The notes under the pieces were generated by a model, which was not told the origin of the DNA, made no database searches, and saw only the letters and a program-made list of their open reading frames with translations. A DNA stretch of 64,000 nt from Xenophilus sp. L33. Lineage in GTDB: Bacteria; Pseudomonadota; Gammaproteobacteria; Burkholderiales; Burkholderiaceae_C. Position numbers and translations under genes: made by a program. Of the stretch, positions 1-8,651 are shown one piece after another; the stretch's first letter is position 1, and each line of letters begins with the position of its first letter. The stretch covers positions 1-64,000 of the forward strand of contig NZ_LMUW01000019.1 of assembly GCF_009765735.1 (NCBI RefSeq), in the 5' to 3' direction.

Positions 1-125
1 TCGGCCCGCCGCAGGCGATGGTGCGCTGCGCCCACTGCGGCCTGCACCTGCCGGCGGCCGATGCGCTGCCCGGGCCCGGCGGCGTCTTCTGCAGCGCCGC
101 CCACCGGCGCGCCGGCGCGGCATGA
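1..125 (+). CDS. C-terminal end of a small zinc-ribbon protein (PP0621-like), partial
   Basis: The reading frame is open from base 3 to the TGA at 123-125 and enters from outside the window, so only the C-terminus is seen. An internal ATG lies at 18, but the frame is open upstream of it. Counting from that Met, the tail has Cys at 4 and 7 (RCAHCG) and Cys at 25 followed by His at 29 (FCSAAHRR), a likely metal-binding knuckle. Small proteins of the PP0621 type from Burkholderiales have an N-terminal membrane segment followed by such a tail, and they often sit just upstream of a PilS-type kinase. The stop overlaps the next start (ATGA), which suggests co-translation. The function is unknown. 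Confidence 0.6.
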   Translation, partial: GPPQAMVRCAHCGLHLPAADALPGPGGVFCSAAHRRAGAA

Positions 126-1813
126 CCGCCTCGCTCTGGTCCCGCATCGAGCCCGCGACGGACTGGAGTTCGCTCGAGAAATTCAGCAGCGAGAGCACCG
201 CGCTGCTGCGCCTGTGGCGCGGCTTCATGACCGCGCGCAGCTTCGTCGCGGCGGTGCTGCTGCTGCTGCAGGCGGTGGGCTTCGTGCTCGGCCTCGCGGC
301 GCCGCCGCTGGCGATCGCGCTGTCGGCGGGCTACCTGGTGGCGACCCTGCTGGCGCTGCGCTACGCGCCGTTCCAGCCGATCCGCGGCTTCGGCGCCACC
401 TGGACCAAGACCATCGGGATCGACCTGATCGTCTTCACCGCGCTGCAGCTGATGCAGGTCGGCAACGTCAACTACACGCCGCTCTTCGCGCTGCCGGTGC
501 TGATGGGCGCGGTGCTCGGCACCGGGCTGGTCGGCCTCGGCACCACCGCCGCGGCGACCTTGCTGCTGCTGGGCTACGCGAGCTTCTCCTGGCTGCAGCA
601 GCCGGGTGCCGACAGCTCGCCGCGCTTCGTGCAGGCGGCCTTGACCGGCACCGGCCTCTTCGTGGTCGCGCTGCTGGCCCACGAGATGGCGCGCCGGCTG
701 ACCCGCGAGGAAGCGCTGGCCCAGCGCAACCGCAGCACCGCGCAGATGCACGCGCTGGTCAACGACCTGGTGATCGAGACCCTTGCAGAAGGCGTGCTGG
801 TGATCGATCTCGACGGCCGGGTGCATGCCGCCAATCCGGCCGCCGACGAGATCCTCGGGCAAGGCCTGGCCGAGCTCGAACTGCCCTTCGCGCTCGGCGC
901 CCAGCCGGCCTGGGTGCCGCTGGCCGCGCTGGCGCGCCAGACCTTCCTGCGGCGGACCTCGCAGTCCAAGGAGATCCCGGTCGCGCAGCTGCAGGGCGCG
1001 GCCCGCGAGGTGCGGGTGCGCACCCGGCTGACCCAGGCGCGCGGGCGCCAGTCCGAAAGCCTGTGCGTCATGTTCCTGCAGGACCTGCGCGAACTGGAAG
1101 CCCGCATCCGCACCGAGAAGCTGGCCGCGATGGGCCGCATGTCGGCCGCGGTGGCGCACGAGATCCGCAATCCGCTCGCCGCCATCACGCAGGCCAGCGC
1201 GCTGCTGGCCGAGGACCTGGTCGACCCGGCGCATCGCCAGCTGACGACCATGGTGCAGCAGAACGCGCAGCGCCTGGCGCGCATCGTCGACGACGTGCTC
1301 GACGTCGCCCGCGCCCGCCAGCAGCGCCTGCTGCCGCTGGGCGAAGTGGTCGAGCTCGACAGCACGGTGCGCCGACTGGCGCAGGAATGGGTGCAGCACG
1401 TGCAGCGCCAGGGCGTGCTGCTGGCGCTGCAGGCCGACGACAGCCTGGTGCGCTTCGACGCCGAGCATCTGCGCCGCATCCTGGTCAACCTGCTCGACAA
1501 CGCGGCCCGCTACGCCGGCGACCGCGACGGCTCGATCCAGGTCAGCACCCGGCTCGATGCCGCCGGCCGTGCCAGCCTCGAGATATGGAGCGACGGCGCG
1601 CCGCTCGAACCCGCGGTGCAGCGGCATCTGTTCGAGCCCTTCTTCTCGTCGGAGAGCCGCTCCAGCGGCCTGGGCCTCTTCCTGTGCCGCGAGCTGTGCG
1701 AACGCCACGGCGCCGCCATCGGCTACGAACGCCGGTCGCTCACGGCCGATGGTCCGGAGGGCAACGAGTTCTTCGTCGCGTTTGCAGCCGCCGAAACCCG
1801 GCTGACACAATAG
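122..1813 (+). CDS. pilS: PilS-type membrane sensor histidine kinase
   Basis: This is a 563-residue two-component sensor. Hydrophobic segments fill roughly residues 40-185. A PAS-like stretch follows at about 215-250, then the phospho-acceptor helix with His346 in the motif VAHEIRNP, and a C-terminal ATPase with an N-box-like LVNLLDNAARYA and a late GLGLFLCRELCERHG. The layout and the directly following NtrC-family regulator match PilS, which controls type IV pilin transcription in Pseudomonas and relatives. The start overlaps the previous stop (ATGA). The stop is 5 bases before the GTG of the regulator, so the pair is an operon. The pilin target is inferred from family, because no pil genes are in the window. 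Confidence 0.86.
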   Translation: MTASLWSRIEPATDWSSLEKFSSESTALLRLWRGFMTARSFVAAVLLLLQAVGFVLGLAAPPLAIALSAGYLVATLLALRYAPFQPIRGFGATWTKTIGIDLIVFTALQLMQVGNVNYTPLFALPVLMGAVLGTGLVGLGTTAAATLLLLGYASFSWLQQPGADSSPRFVQAALTGTGLFVVALLAHEMARRLTREEALAQRNRSTAQMHALVNDLVIETLAEGVLVIDLDGRVHAANPAADEILGQGLAELELPFALGAQPAWVPLAALARQTFLRRTSQSKEIPVAQLQGAAREVRVRTRLTQARGRQSESLCVMFLQDLRELEARIRTEKLAAMGRMSAAVAHEIRNPLAAITQASALLAEDLVDPAHRQLTTMVQQNAQRLARIVDDVLDVARARQQRLLPLGEVVELDSTVRRLAQEWVQHVQRQGVLLALQADDSLVRFDAEHLRRILVNLLDNAARYAGDRDGSIQVSTRLDAAGRASLEIWSDGAPLEPAVQRHLFEPFFSSESRSSGLGLFLCRELCERHGAAIGYERRSLTADGPEGNEFFVAFAAAETRLTQ

Positions 1814-1818
1814 CGGCC

Positions 1819-3408
1819 GTGAGCACTCCTCCCACCTCCACGCAGCCGGCCCGCATCCTGGTGGTCGACGACGAACCCGACCTGCGCACGCTCTACGAAC
1901 TGACCCTGCTGCGCGAGGGCTACCGGGTCGAGGCGGCCGGCAGCGTCGCCGAAGCCCGCAAGCACCTCGACGCCGATCGCTTCGACGCGGTGATCACCGA
2001 CATGCGACTGCCCGACGGCCTCGGCATGGAGATCCTGCAGCGCATCCAGCAGGACCAGCGCGGCGAGCGCTGCGTCGTCATGACCGCCTACGGCTCGGCC
2101 GAGAACGCGGTCGAGGCGCTGAAGGCCGGCGCCTTCGACTACCTCACCAAGCCGGTCGACCTCAAGCAGTTCCGCGCCGTGGTCGCCTCGGCGGTGCAGG
2201 CCACCGCGCAGCTGGCGAGCGTGAAGGCGCCGCCGCCGTCCGAGGACCGCAACGACGGTCGCCAGGACGAGCGCGGCGAGGACCGCCAGGACGACATCGC
2301 CAGGCTCGCGACCACGGTCGGCAGCAGCGGCGCGGCCGCGCTGGCGCGGCTGGTCGGCGACTCCGAGCCGATGCGGCTGGTCAAGGCCCGCATCGCCAAG
2401 GTGGCGCGCGGCATGGCGCCGGTGCTGGTGCGCGGCGAATCGGGCACGGGCAAGGAACTGGTCGCGCGGGCGGTGCACGAATGCAGCCAGCGCAGCGACG
2501 GCCCCTTCGTCGCGGTCAACTGCGGCGCCATTCCCGAGAACCTGCTGGAGGCCGAGTTCTTCGGCGCCCGCAAGGGCTCCTACACCGGTTCCTCGCAGGA
2601 CCGCGACGGCTACTTCCAGGCGGCGCGCGGCGGCACCCTCTTCCTCGACGAGATCGGCGACCTCCCGCTGGCGATGCAGTCCAAGCTGCTGCGCGCGATC
2701 CAGGAACGCAGCGTGCGGCCGATCGGCTCGACCCAGGAAGACGCGGTCGACGTGCGCATCGTCAGCGCCACCCACAAGGACCTGCAGGCCGAGGTGCAGG
2801 CCAGCCGTTTCCGGCAGGACCTCTTCTACCGCCTCAACGTGATCGAGATCGCGGTGCCGGCGCTGCGCGACCGCCGCGGCGACCTGCCGGCGCTGTGCCG
2901 GGCGCTGCTCGCCCGCATCGCGCGCGATGCCGGCATGCCGGTGCCGACGCTGTCGGCCGACGTGCTGCGCCGGCTGTCCGAGCATCCGCTGCACGGCAAC
3001 GTGCGCGAACTCGAGAACCTGCTGCACCGCGCGGTCGCGCTGAGCGACGGCGACATGCTGCATCTGGACTTCGACGGCAGCGCGCCGGTGGGCGAGCCGA
3101 TGGCCGCGGCTTCGGCGCCCTTCGCGCCGCCCGCGGTCGCGACCGATACCGCGCCCGTCGCCGCGGTGCTGCTCGCGCCGACGGCGCCGGCCAAGGCACC
3201 GACCACGGTGCCGAACGACCTGCAGGGCTACCTCGACCAGCAGGAGCGCGAGATCCTGGTGCGTGCGCTGCAGGAAACCGGCTTCAACCGCACCGCCGCC
3301 GCGGCACGCCTCGGCCTGAGCCTGCGCCAGATCCGCTACCGCATCGCCCGGCTCGGCATCGCCACGCCGAACGGCGACGACGCCCATGGCCTCGGTGCCG
3401 ACGACTGA
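1819..3408 (+). CDS. pilR: PilR-type sigma-54-dependent response regulator
   Basis: This 529-residue NtrC-family regulator has three domains. The receiver has acidic residues at 17-18 and the phosphorylation Asp at 61 (VITDMRLP). The AAA+ domain has a Walker A near 206-212 (GESGTGK) and a Walker B near 274-278 (LFLDE). A Fis-type helix-turn-helix lies in the last 40 residues (NRTAAAARLGLSLRQIRYR). GTG 1819 is chosen because it starts just before the receiver and lies 5 bases after pilS. The frame stays open far upstream, but that part is a shadow inside pilS. The sigma-54 contact loop reads GSYTGS at 253-258 instead of GAFTGA. An acidic linker of about 40 residues joins the receiver to the AAA+ domain. 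The end overlaps ampD by 23 bases. Confidence 0.86.
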   Translation: MSTPPTSTQPARILVVDDEPDLRTLYELTLLREGYRVEAAGSVAEARKHLDADRFDAVITDMRLPDGLGMEILQRIQQDQRGERCVVMTAYGSAENAVEALKAGAFDYLTKPVDLKQFRAVVASAVQATAQLASVKAPPPSEDRNDGRQDERGEDRQDDIARLATTVGSSGAAALARLVGDSEPMRLVKARIAKVARGMAPVLVRGESGTGKELVARAVHECSQRSDGPFVAVNCGAIPENLLEAEFFGARKGSYTGSSQDRDGYFQAARGGTLFLDEIGDLPLAMQSKLLRAIQERSVRPIGSTQEDAVDVRIVSATHKDLQAEVQASRFRQDLFYRLNVIEIAVPALRDRRGDLPALCRALLARIARDAGMPVPTLSADVLRRLSEHPLHGNVRELENLLHRAVALSDGDMLHLDFDGSAPVGEPMAAASAPFAPPAVATDTAPVAAVLLAPTAPAKAPTTVPNDLQGYLDQQEREILVRALQETGFNRTAAAARLGLSLRQIRYRIARLGIATPNGDDAHGLGADD

Positions 3409-3997
3409 ATCCGGCGACGTCGACGGCCTCTGGCAGGACGGCTGGTACCGCTTCGCGCGCCGGCTCGATTCGCCCAACTTCGGGCCGCGCCCGCCCGCCG
3501 CCCGCATCGACCTGATCGTGTTGCACTCGATCAGCCTGCCGCCTGGCCGCTACGGCGGCGACGAGGTACAGCGGCTCTTCACCAACCGGCTCGACTGGGA
3601 CGCGCATCCGTATTTCGGGACCTTGCGCGGGCTCGAAGTGTCGGCCCACTTCTACGTGCGCCGCAACGGCGAGCTGTGGCAGTTCGTGAGCGGCGACGCG
3701 CGGGCCTGGCATGCCGGCGCTTCGTCCTGGCGCGGTCGTGCGAACTGCAATGACGACTCGATCGGCATCGAGCTGGAAGGCCTCGAAGGCGAGCGCTTCG
3801 AGGCCGCGCAGTACGAGACCCTGGCCAGCCTCTGCCCGGCCATCGCGCAGCGCTACCCGATCGCACACATCGCCGGCCACGAGCACATCGCGCCGGGACG
3901 GAAGCTCGATCCGGGGCCGGGTTTCGACTGGCCGCTGCTCGGCGAAACGCTCGGCTGGGACGCGGCGATGTTCCCCGCGCGCGTCACTTCTCGCTGA
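3386..3997 (+). CDS. ampD: AmpD, 1,6-anhydro-N-acetylmuramyl-L-alanine amidase
   Basis: This cytoplasmic zinc amidase cleaves anhydro-muropeptides during peptidoglycan recycling. At 203 residues it is slightly longer than enterobacterial AmpD because of an N-terminal addition. Visible family features are the first zinc His in VLHSIS (His47), the conserved SIGIELEG (Glu129), and the C-terminal GHEHIAPGRKLDPGPGFDW with His165, Lys173 and Asp175, where the other zinc and catalytic residues lie. The start overlaps the end of pilR by 23 bases; an internal start is possible but would cut no domain. It works in the same pathway as mpl at 16.6 kb. AmpD influences beta-lactamase induction only where ampR/ampC exist, and these are not seen here. 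Confidence 0.93.
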   Translation: MASVPTTESGDVDGLWQDGWYRFARRLDSPNFGPRPPAARIDLIVLHSISLPPGRYGGDEVQRLFTNRLDWDAHPYFGTLRGLEVSAHFYVRRNGELWQFVSGDARAWHAGASSWRGRANCNDDSIGIELEGLEGERFEAAQYETLASLCPAIAQRYPIAHIAGHEHIAPGRKLDPGPGFDWPLLGETLGWDAAMFPARVTSR

Positions 3998-4201
3998 ATT
4001 TTTTCAATCGCACGCGCGCCTGCGATGCGTCGAGATCGCAACGGCGAAGCGCCGGCGGCGTCGCGACCCGGATGCAGCAACCATGCGGCCTGCAAGCCCA
4101 AAACGCCCGCAAACGCGCGTGGTTTCAGGGCCGCGCTACCTTGTGGCAATGCTGGTGCGGCTATGTCGCGGTCGGGCCGTCCATCACCACGAAATCGCAC
4201 C
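3998..4201. other. Intergenic stretch upstream of the nrdA promoter
   Basis: This is the distal half of the 358-base gap between ampD and nrdA. I see no convincing gene or structured RNA. GCGCGCGT (3977-3984, inside ampD) and ACGCGCGC (4012-4019) are complementary, but the T-run lies between the arms, so this is not a normal terminator. Base composition drops in GC toward 4200, where the promoter begins. Confidence 0.5.
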
Positions 4202-4218
4202 GTTGTTTTTCCTGGAAA

Positions 4219-4234
4219 ACACTACATATAGTGG
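4219..4234 (+). promoter_or_regulatory. NrdR box 1
   Basis: The 16-base sequence ACACTACATATAGTGG matches the known NrdR palindrome acaCwAtATaTwGtgt closely. NrdR is the ATP-cone zinc-finger repressor of ribonucleotide reductase operons. The box covers the proposed upstream -10, so binding would block polymerase. It starts 32 bases before box 2, three helical turns, the usual NrdR arrangement. Confidence 0.85.
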
Positions 4235-4250
4235 GTTGTAGACCTGTCAG

Positions 4251-4266
4251 ACCCTAGATATAGTGT
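4251..4266 (+). promoter_or_regulatory. NrdR box 2
   Basis: The sequence ACCCTAGATATAGTGT is the second NrdR-type box, weaker in its left arm than in its right. It overlaps the downstream -10 (4259-4264). The 32-base centre-to-centre distance from box 1 fits cooperative NrdR binding on one face of the DNA. Confidence 0.82.
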
Positions 4267-4355
4267 CTCCCACCCGGCGTCGAACACCGCATCGACGCCC
4301 GGAACACCGGCCGCAACCGCCCTGTACCCAACAAGAATTCCCATCTGAGGATCGC

Positions 4356-7277
4356 ATGCAAACAGCCCTGAACAACCCCTCCGCCACCCGCACCGTCGCC
4401 GGCACCGGCACGCAGTCGCCGCAGCGCGACGTCGCCGGTTCGCCCGCCGGCAACGCGCTCGCCAACTACCAGATCATTCGCCGCAACGGCGCCGTGGTTC
4501 CGTTCGAGCCGAACAAGATCGCGATCGCGATGATGAAGGCCTTCCTGGCCGTGCACGGCACCCAGGGCGCGGCCTCGGCCAGCGTGCGCGAGACGGTCGA
4601 CACGCTGACCCAGGCCGTGGTCCGCGCGATGGTGCGTTCGCGTCCCGGCGGCGGCACCTTCCACATCGAGGACGTGCAGGACCAGGTCGAGCTCGGCCTG
4701 ATGCGCGGCGGCCATCACGAGATCGCCCGCGCCTACGTGCTCTACCGCGAACGCCGCTCGCAGGAGCGCAGCAAGCAGGTCGAGGCCACCGCGCCGGTGG
4801 CGCCGACCCTGCACGTGCTGGACCGCGGCGAGCGCGTCGCGCTCGACCTGAACGAACTGGCCGGCCTGATCGAATCCGCCTGCGTCGGCCTCGGCGACAG
4901 CATCACGGCCGCGCCGATCCAGGCCGAGACCATGCGCAACCTGTACGACGGCGTGCCGCTCGACGAGGTCTACAAGGCGTCCATCCTGGCCGCCCGCACG
5001 CTGATCGAGAAGGACCCCGACTACACCTTCGCCACCGCGCGCCTGCTGCTGCACACGATCTTCAAGGAAGTCATCGGCCGCGAAGTGCCGCTGGCCGAGC
5101 GCGCCCAGGCCTACGCCGACTACTTCCCGCAGTTCATCAAGAAGGGCATCGACAACGAGCTGCTCGACGAGAAGCTGCAGCAGTTCGACCTGGCCCGCCT
5201 GGGCGCCGCCCTCAAGCCCGAGCGCGACCTGCAGTTCGACTACCTCGGCCTGCAGACCTTGTACGACCGCTACTTCCTGCACGTGCGCAAGTCGCGCATC
5301 GAGCTGCCGCAGGCCTTCTTCATGCGCGTCGCCATGGGCCTGTCGCTCAACGAGATCGACCGCGAAGCCCGCGCGATCGAGTTCTACGAGGTCATGTCCT
5401 CCTTCGACTTCATGTCGAGCACCCCGACGCTCTTCAACAGCGGCACCCTGCGCTCGCAGCTGTCGAGCTGCTACCTCACGACCGTGCCCGACGACCTCGA
5501 CGGCATCTACGAGTCGATCAAGGAAAACGCGCTGCTGTCGAAGTTCGCCGGCGGCCTGGGCAACGACTGGACCCGCGTGCGCGCGCTCGGCAGCCACATC
5601 AAGGGCACCAACGGCGAATCGCAGGGCGTCGTGCCCTTCCTGAAGGTGGTCAACGACACCGCGGTGGCGGTCAACCAGGGCGGCAAGCGCAAGGGCGCGG
5701 TCTGCACCTACCTGGAAAGCTGGCACCTCGACATCGAGGAATTCCTGGAGCTGCGCAAGAACACCGGCGACGACCGCCGCCGCACCCACGACATGAACAC
5801 GGCCAACTGGATCCCCGACCTGTTCATGCGCCGCGTGATGGAAAAGGGCAGCTGGACGCTGTTCTCGCCGTCCAACGTGCCCGACCTGCACGACAAGTTC
5901 GGCAGCGACTTCGAGACCGCCTACGTCGCCTACGAAGAGAAGGCCGCCCGCGGCGAGATCACGCCGAGCCGCACCGTCCAGGCCTCCGACCTGTGGCGCA
6001 AGATGCTGACGATGCTGTTCGAGACCGGCCATCCCTGGATCACCTTCAAGGACGCCTGCAACGTGCGCTCGCCGCAGCAGCACACCGGCGTGGTCCATTC
6101 GTCGAACCTGTGCACCGAGATCACGCTCAACACCAGCGACACCGAAACCGCGGTCTGCAACCTCGGCTCGGTCAACCTGCTGCAGCACCTGAAGGACGGC
6201 AAGGTCGACCAGGCCAAGCTCCAGCGCACCATTTCCACCGCGATGCGCATGCTCGACAACGTGATCGACATCAACTACTACGCGGTCAAGAAGGCGCGCG
6301 ACTCCAACCTGCGCCACCGCCCGGTCGGACTCGGCCTGATGGGCTTCCAGGATTCGCTGTACGAGCTGCGCATTCCCTACGCCTCGCAGGAAGCGGTGCA
6401 GTTCGCCGACGAGTCGATGGAAGCCATCTGCTACCACGCCTACTGGGCCTCCACCGAGCTGGCCCGCGAGCGCGGCAAGTATTCGTCCTTCAAGGGCTCG
6501 CTGTGGGACAAGGGCGTGCTGCCGCTCGACACGCTCGACCTGCTCGAGAAGGCCCGCGGCGGCTACATCGAGGTCGACCGCTCGGCCACCCTCGACTGGG
6601 ACGCGCTGCGCGCCAAGATCAAGGCCGACGGCATGCGCAACTCCAACTGCGTCGCGATCGCGCCGACCGCCACCATCTCCAACATCATCGGCGTCGACGC
6701 CTCGATCGAGCCCTGCTTCGGCAACCTGTCGGTCAAGTCGAACCTGTCGGGCGAATTCACGGTCATCAACCACTACCTGGTGCGCGACCTCAAGCGCCTG
6801 GGCCTCTGGGACGACGTGATGGTGATGGACCTGAAACACTTCGACGGATCGCTGCGCCCGATCGACCGCGTGCCGCAGGACGTCAAGGCGCTCTACGCCA
6901 CCGCCTTCGAGGTCGAGACCACCTGGCTGGTCGAGGCCGCGGCGCGCCGCCAGAAGTGGATCGACCAGGCGCAGTCGCTCAACATCTACATGGCCGGCGC
7001 CTCGGGCAAGAAGCTCGACGACACCTACAAGCTCGCATGGCTGCGCGGCCTGAAGACCACCTACTACCTGCGCACGCAGAGCGCGACGCACGCCGAGAAG
7101 TCGACGGTGCAATCGGGTCGACTCAACGCGGTGTCCTCCGGCAGCGGCGATGCGTCGTCGGGCATGAGCGCACTCGAAGCGGCGGCACGCGCGGCGCAAG
7201 CGCAACTGGCTGCAGTGCCCGCCACCGACATCGCGTTCTGCGGTGTCGACGACCCGACCTGCGAAGCGTGCCAGTGA
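4356..7277 (+). CDS. nrdA: Ribonucleoside-diphosphate reductase, large (alpha) subunit, class Ia
   Basis: The 973-residue NrdA reduces ribonucleoside diphosphates to deoxynucleotides with NrdB. ATG 4356 is chosen because it follows a Shine-Dalgarno TGAGGA (4346-4351). The frame is open back to a GTG at 4263, but that start would lie inside NrdR box 2. An N-terminal ATP-cone (YQIIRRNGAVVPFEP, about residues 37-51 onward) is the allosteric activity site. Active-site cysteines are C372 (LSSCYL), C586 in NLCTEI with Asn584 and Glu588, and C601 (AVCNLGS). The C-terminal shuttle cysteines are C969 and C972 (TCEACQ). All catalytic features look intact. Regulation by NrdR is strongly suggested by the boxes upstream. 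nrdB follows after 152 bases. Confidence 0.97.
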   Translation: MQTALNNPSATRTVAGTGTQSPQRDVAGSPAGNALANYQIIRRNGAVVPFEPNKIAIAMMKAFLAVHGTQGAASASVRETVDTLTQAVVRAMVRSRPGGGTFHIEDVQDQVELGLMRGGHHEIARAYVLYRERRSQERSKQVEATAPVAPTLHVLDRGERVALDLNELAGLIESACVGLGDSITAAPIQAETMRNLYDGVPLDEVYKASILAARTLIEKDPDYTFATARLLLHTIFKEVIGREVPLAERAQAYADYFPQFIKKGIDNELLDEKLQQFDLARLGAALKPERDLQFDYLGLQTLYDRYFLHVRKSRIELPQAFFMRVAMGLSLNEIDREARAIEFYEVMSSFDFMSSTPTLFNSGTLRSQLSSCYLTTVPDDLDGIYESIKENALLSKFAGGLGNDWTRVRALGSHIKGTNGESQGVVPFLKVVNDTAVAVNQGGKRKGAVCTYLESWHLDIEEFLELRKNTGDDRRRTHDMNTANWIPDLFMRRVMEKGSWTLFSPSNVPDLHDKFGSDFETAYVAYEEKAARGEITPSRTVQASDLWRKMLTMLFETGHPWITFKDACNVRSPQQHTGVVHSSNLCTEITLNTSDTETAVCNLGSVNLLQHLKDGKVDQAKLQRTISTAMRMLDNVIDINYYAVKKARDSNLRHRPVGLGLMGFQDSLYELRIPYASQEAVQFADESMEAICYHAYWASTELARERGKYSSFKGSLWDKGVLPLDTLDLLEKARGGYIEVDRSATLDWDALRAKIKADGMRNSNCVAIAPTATISNIIGVDASIEPCFGNLSVKSNLSGEFTVINHYLVRDLKRLGLWDDVMVMDLKHFDGSLRPIDRVPQDVKALYATAFEVETTWLVEAAARRQKWIDQAQSLNIYMAGASGKKLDDTYKLAWLRGLKTTYYLRTQSATHAEKSTVQSGRLNAVSSGSGDASSGMSALEAAARAAQAQLAAVPATDIAFCGVDDPTCEACQ

Positions 7278-7331
7278 TGTCGGCGTGATGCGTGTGCGTG
7301 TTCGCGGCATCGCCTGACAAGATTGCGATGC

Positions 7332-7416
7332 ATGTGAACAACATAACGAAGAGATAATTGAAGCGCGATGTGAACGAGCACTTTGCAACTCACATCGTTG
7401 CTCACATAATTTGAGC
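7332..7416 (+). promoter_or_regulatory. Repeat-rich nrdA-nrdB gap with nested hairpins and a possible nrdB promoter
   Basis: The 152-base gap holds four copies of ATGTGA: direct at 7332-7337 and 7368-7373, inverted at 7390-7395 and 7402-7407. CGATGTGA (7366-7373) and TCACATCG (7390-7397) form a perfect 8-bp inverted repeat with a 16-base spacer. GCAAC (7385-7389)/GTTGC (7397-7401) would compete with it, and GCTCA (7400-7404)/TGAGC (7412-7416) forms a third small hairpin 13 bases before the nrdB ATG. A possible promoter, TTTGCA (7382-7387), 17 bases, CATAAT (7405-7410), overlaps these repeats. Whether they act in DNA (operator) or RNA (processing or translation control) cannot be told from sequence. 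Confidence 0.5.
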
Positions 7417-7429
7417 ATTGGATTTTTCT

Positions 7430-8629
7430 ATGTTGACCTGGGACGAAGAAGTCAAGCCCACCTTGCCAAAGGACCTGCAGCAAGGCATGCGGCAACCCTC
7501 GAACAGCGGCGCGCAAGTCGCCCGCTCGCCGGAGTTCCCGACTTCGCAAATTGCGCCCTCCACCTTCTCCGTGCCGTCCACGCCGACCGCTGCCGCGGTC
7601 GCACCGGTCGCGCGCCGCGTCAAGGCATCCGACAAGCGCATCATCAACGGCCAGACCGACGTCAACCAGCTGGTGCCCTTCAAGTACAAGTGGGCCTGGG
7701 AGAAGTACCTCGCCACCTGCGCCAACCACTGGATGCCGCAGGAAGTGAACATGACGCGCGACATCGCGTTGTGGAAGGACCCGAACGGCCTCACCGAAGA
7801 CGAGCGCCGCATCGTCAAGCGCAACCTCGGCTTCTTCGTGACCGCCGATTCGCTGGCCGCCAACAACATCGTGCTGGGCACCTACCGCCACATCACGGCG
7901 CCCGAATGCCGGCAGTTCCTGCTGCGCCAGGCCTTCGAGGAAGCGATCCACACCCACGCCTACCAGTACATCGTCGAGTCGCTCGGCCTGGACGAGAGCG
8001 AGATCTTCAACGCCTACAACGAGGTGCCGTCGATCCGCGAGAAGGACCAGTTCCTGATCCCGTTCATCGAGGCCATCAGCGACCCGCACTTCCACACCGG
8101 CACCCACGAGACCGACCAGACGCTCCTGAAGTCGCTGATCGTCTTCGCCTGCCTGATGGAAGGCCTCTTCTTCTACGTCGGCTTCACGCAGATCCTCGCG
8201 CTCGGCCGCCAGAACAAGATGACCGGTGCCGCCGAGCAGTACCAGTACATCCTGCGCGACGAGTCGATGCACTGCAATTTCGGCATCGACCTGATCAACC
8301 AGCTCAAGCTCGAGAACCCGAACCTCTGGACGCCCGAATTCAAGGCCGAGATCAAGGCCCTGTTCCTGAAGGCGGTCGAGCTCGAATACAAGTACGCCGA
8401 AGACACCATGCCGCGCGGCGTGCTCGGCATGAACGCCTCCATGTTCAAGGGCTACCTGCGCTACATCGCGAACCGCCGCGCGCAGCAGATCGGCCTCGAG
8501 ACGCTCTTCCCGAACGAGGAAAACCCGTTCCCGTGGATGAGCGAGATGATCGACCTGAAGAAGGAACGCAACTTCTTCGAAACCCGCGTGATCGAGTACC
8601 AATCGGGTGGTGCACTCTCGTGGGATTGA
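7430..8629 (+). CDS. nrdB: Ribonucleoside-diphosphate reductase, small (beta) subunit, class Ia
   Basis: The 399-residue NrdB holds the di-iron centre and tyrosyl radical that start catalysis in NrdA. Iron ligands and the radical Tyr sit in [13 protein letters not shown], with Glu171, His174 and Tyr178 matching Glu115, His118 and Tyr122 of E. coli NrdB. The second ligand motif is [13 protein letters not shown]. The first 70 or so residues are a Pro/Ala/Ser-rich extension not found in E. coli. ATG 7430 (MLTWDEE) is preferred; an in-frame TTG at 7418 would add four residues. The Shine-Dalgarno is weak. With nrdA 152 bases upstream, it may be read from the nrdA promoter, its own, or both. Confidence 0.96.
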   Translation: MLTWDEEVKPTLPKDLQQGMRQPSNSGAQVARSPEFPTSQIAPSTFSVPSTPTAAAVAPVARRVKASDKRIINGQTDVNQLVPFKYKWAWEKYLATCANHWMPQEVNMTRDIALWKDPNGLTEDERRIVKRNLGFFVTADSLAANNIVLGTYRHITAPECRQFLLRQAFEEAIHTHAYQYIVESLGLDESEIFNAYNEVPSIREKDQFLIPFIEAISDPHFHTGTHETDQTLLKSLIVFACLMEGLFFYVGFTQILALGRQNKMTGAAEQYQYILRDESMHCNFGIDLINQLKLENPNLWTPEFKAEIKALFLKAVELEYKYAEDTMPRGVLGMNASMFKGYLRYIANRRAQQIGLETLFPNEENPFPWMSEMIDLKKERNFFETRVIEYQSGGALSWD

Positions 8630-8651
8630 AAAATTTGCCTTCATCGTCACA

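Larger units (their letters stand above)
4202..4266 (+). promoter_or_regulatory. Tandem duplicated promoter/operator unit of nrdA
   Basis: Two head-to-tail units, 4202-4234 and 4235-4266, align with about 23 of 32 positions identical. Each begins GTTGT and ends in an AT-rich ATATAGTG box. Unit 1 offers a -35 TTGTTT (4203-4208), an 18-base spacer and a -10 TATAGT (4227-4232). Unit 2 offers TTGTAG (4236-4241), a 17-base spacer and TATAGT (4259-4264). Each -10 lies inside an NrdR-type box. The leader to the nrdA ATG would be about 85-115 bases. Promoter activity is inferred from sequence only. Confidence 0.75.

Noticed and set aside
61..1818. N-terminal extension of pilR in an open frame from base 61
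   Set aside because: It lies inside pilS in another frame, is Arg/Ala-rich and has no domain. GTG 1819 directly precedes the receiver domain.
3977..4019. GCGCGCGT/ACGCGCGC pair as a terminator of ampD
   Set aside because: The arms are 27 bases apart, low in complexity, and the T-run lies in the loop and not after the stem.
7366..7397. CRP or FNR site between nrdA and nrdB
   Set aside because: TGTGA and TCACA halves are 16 bases apart; CRP needs 6 and FNR needs TTGAT-N4-ATCAA. The spacing does not fit either.
4254..7418. Open reading frame of over 1000 codons antisense to nrdA
   Set aside because: It mirrors nrdA with a codon-shifted composition (runs of Val, Gly, Arg, Asp), a usual shadow in high-GC DNA. 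The real gene has all motifs on the plus strand.
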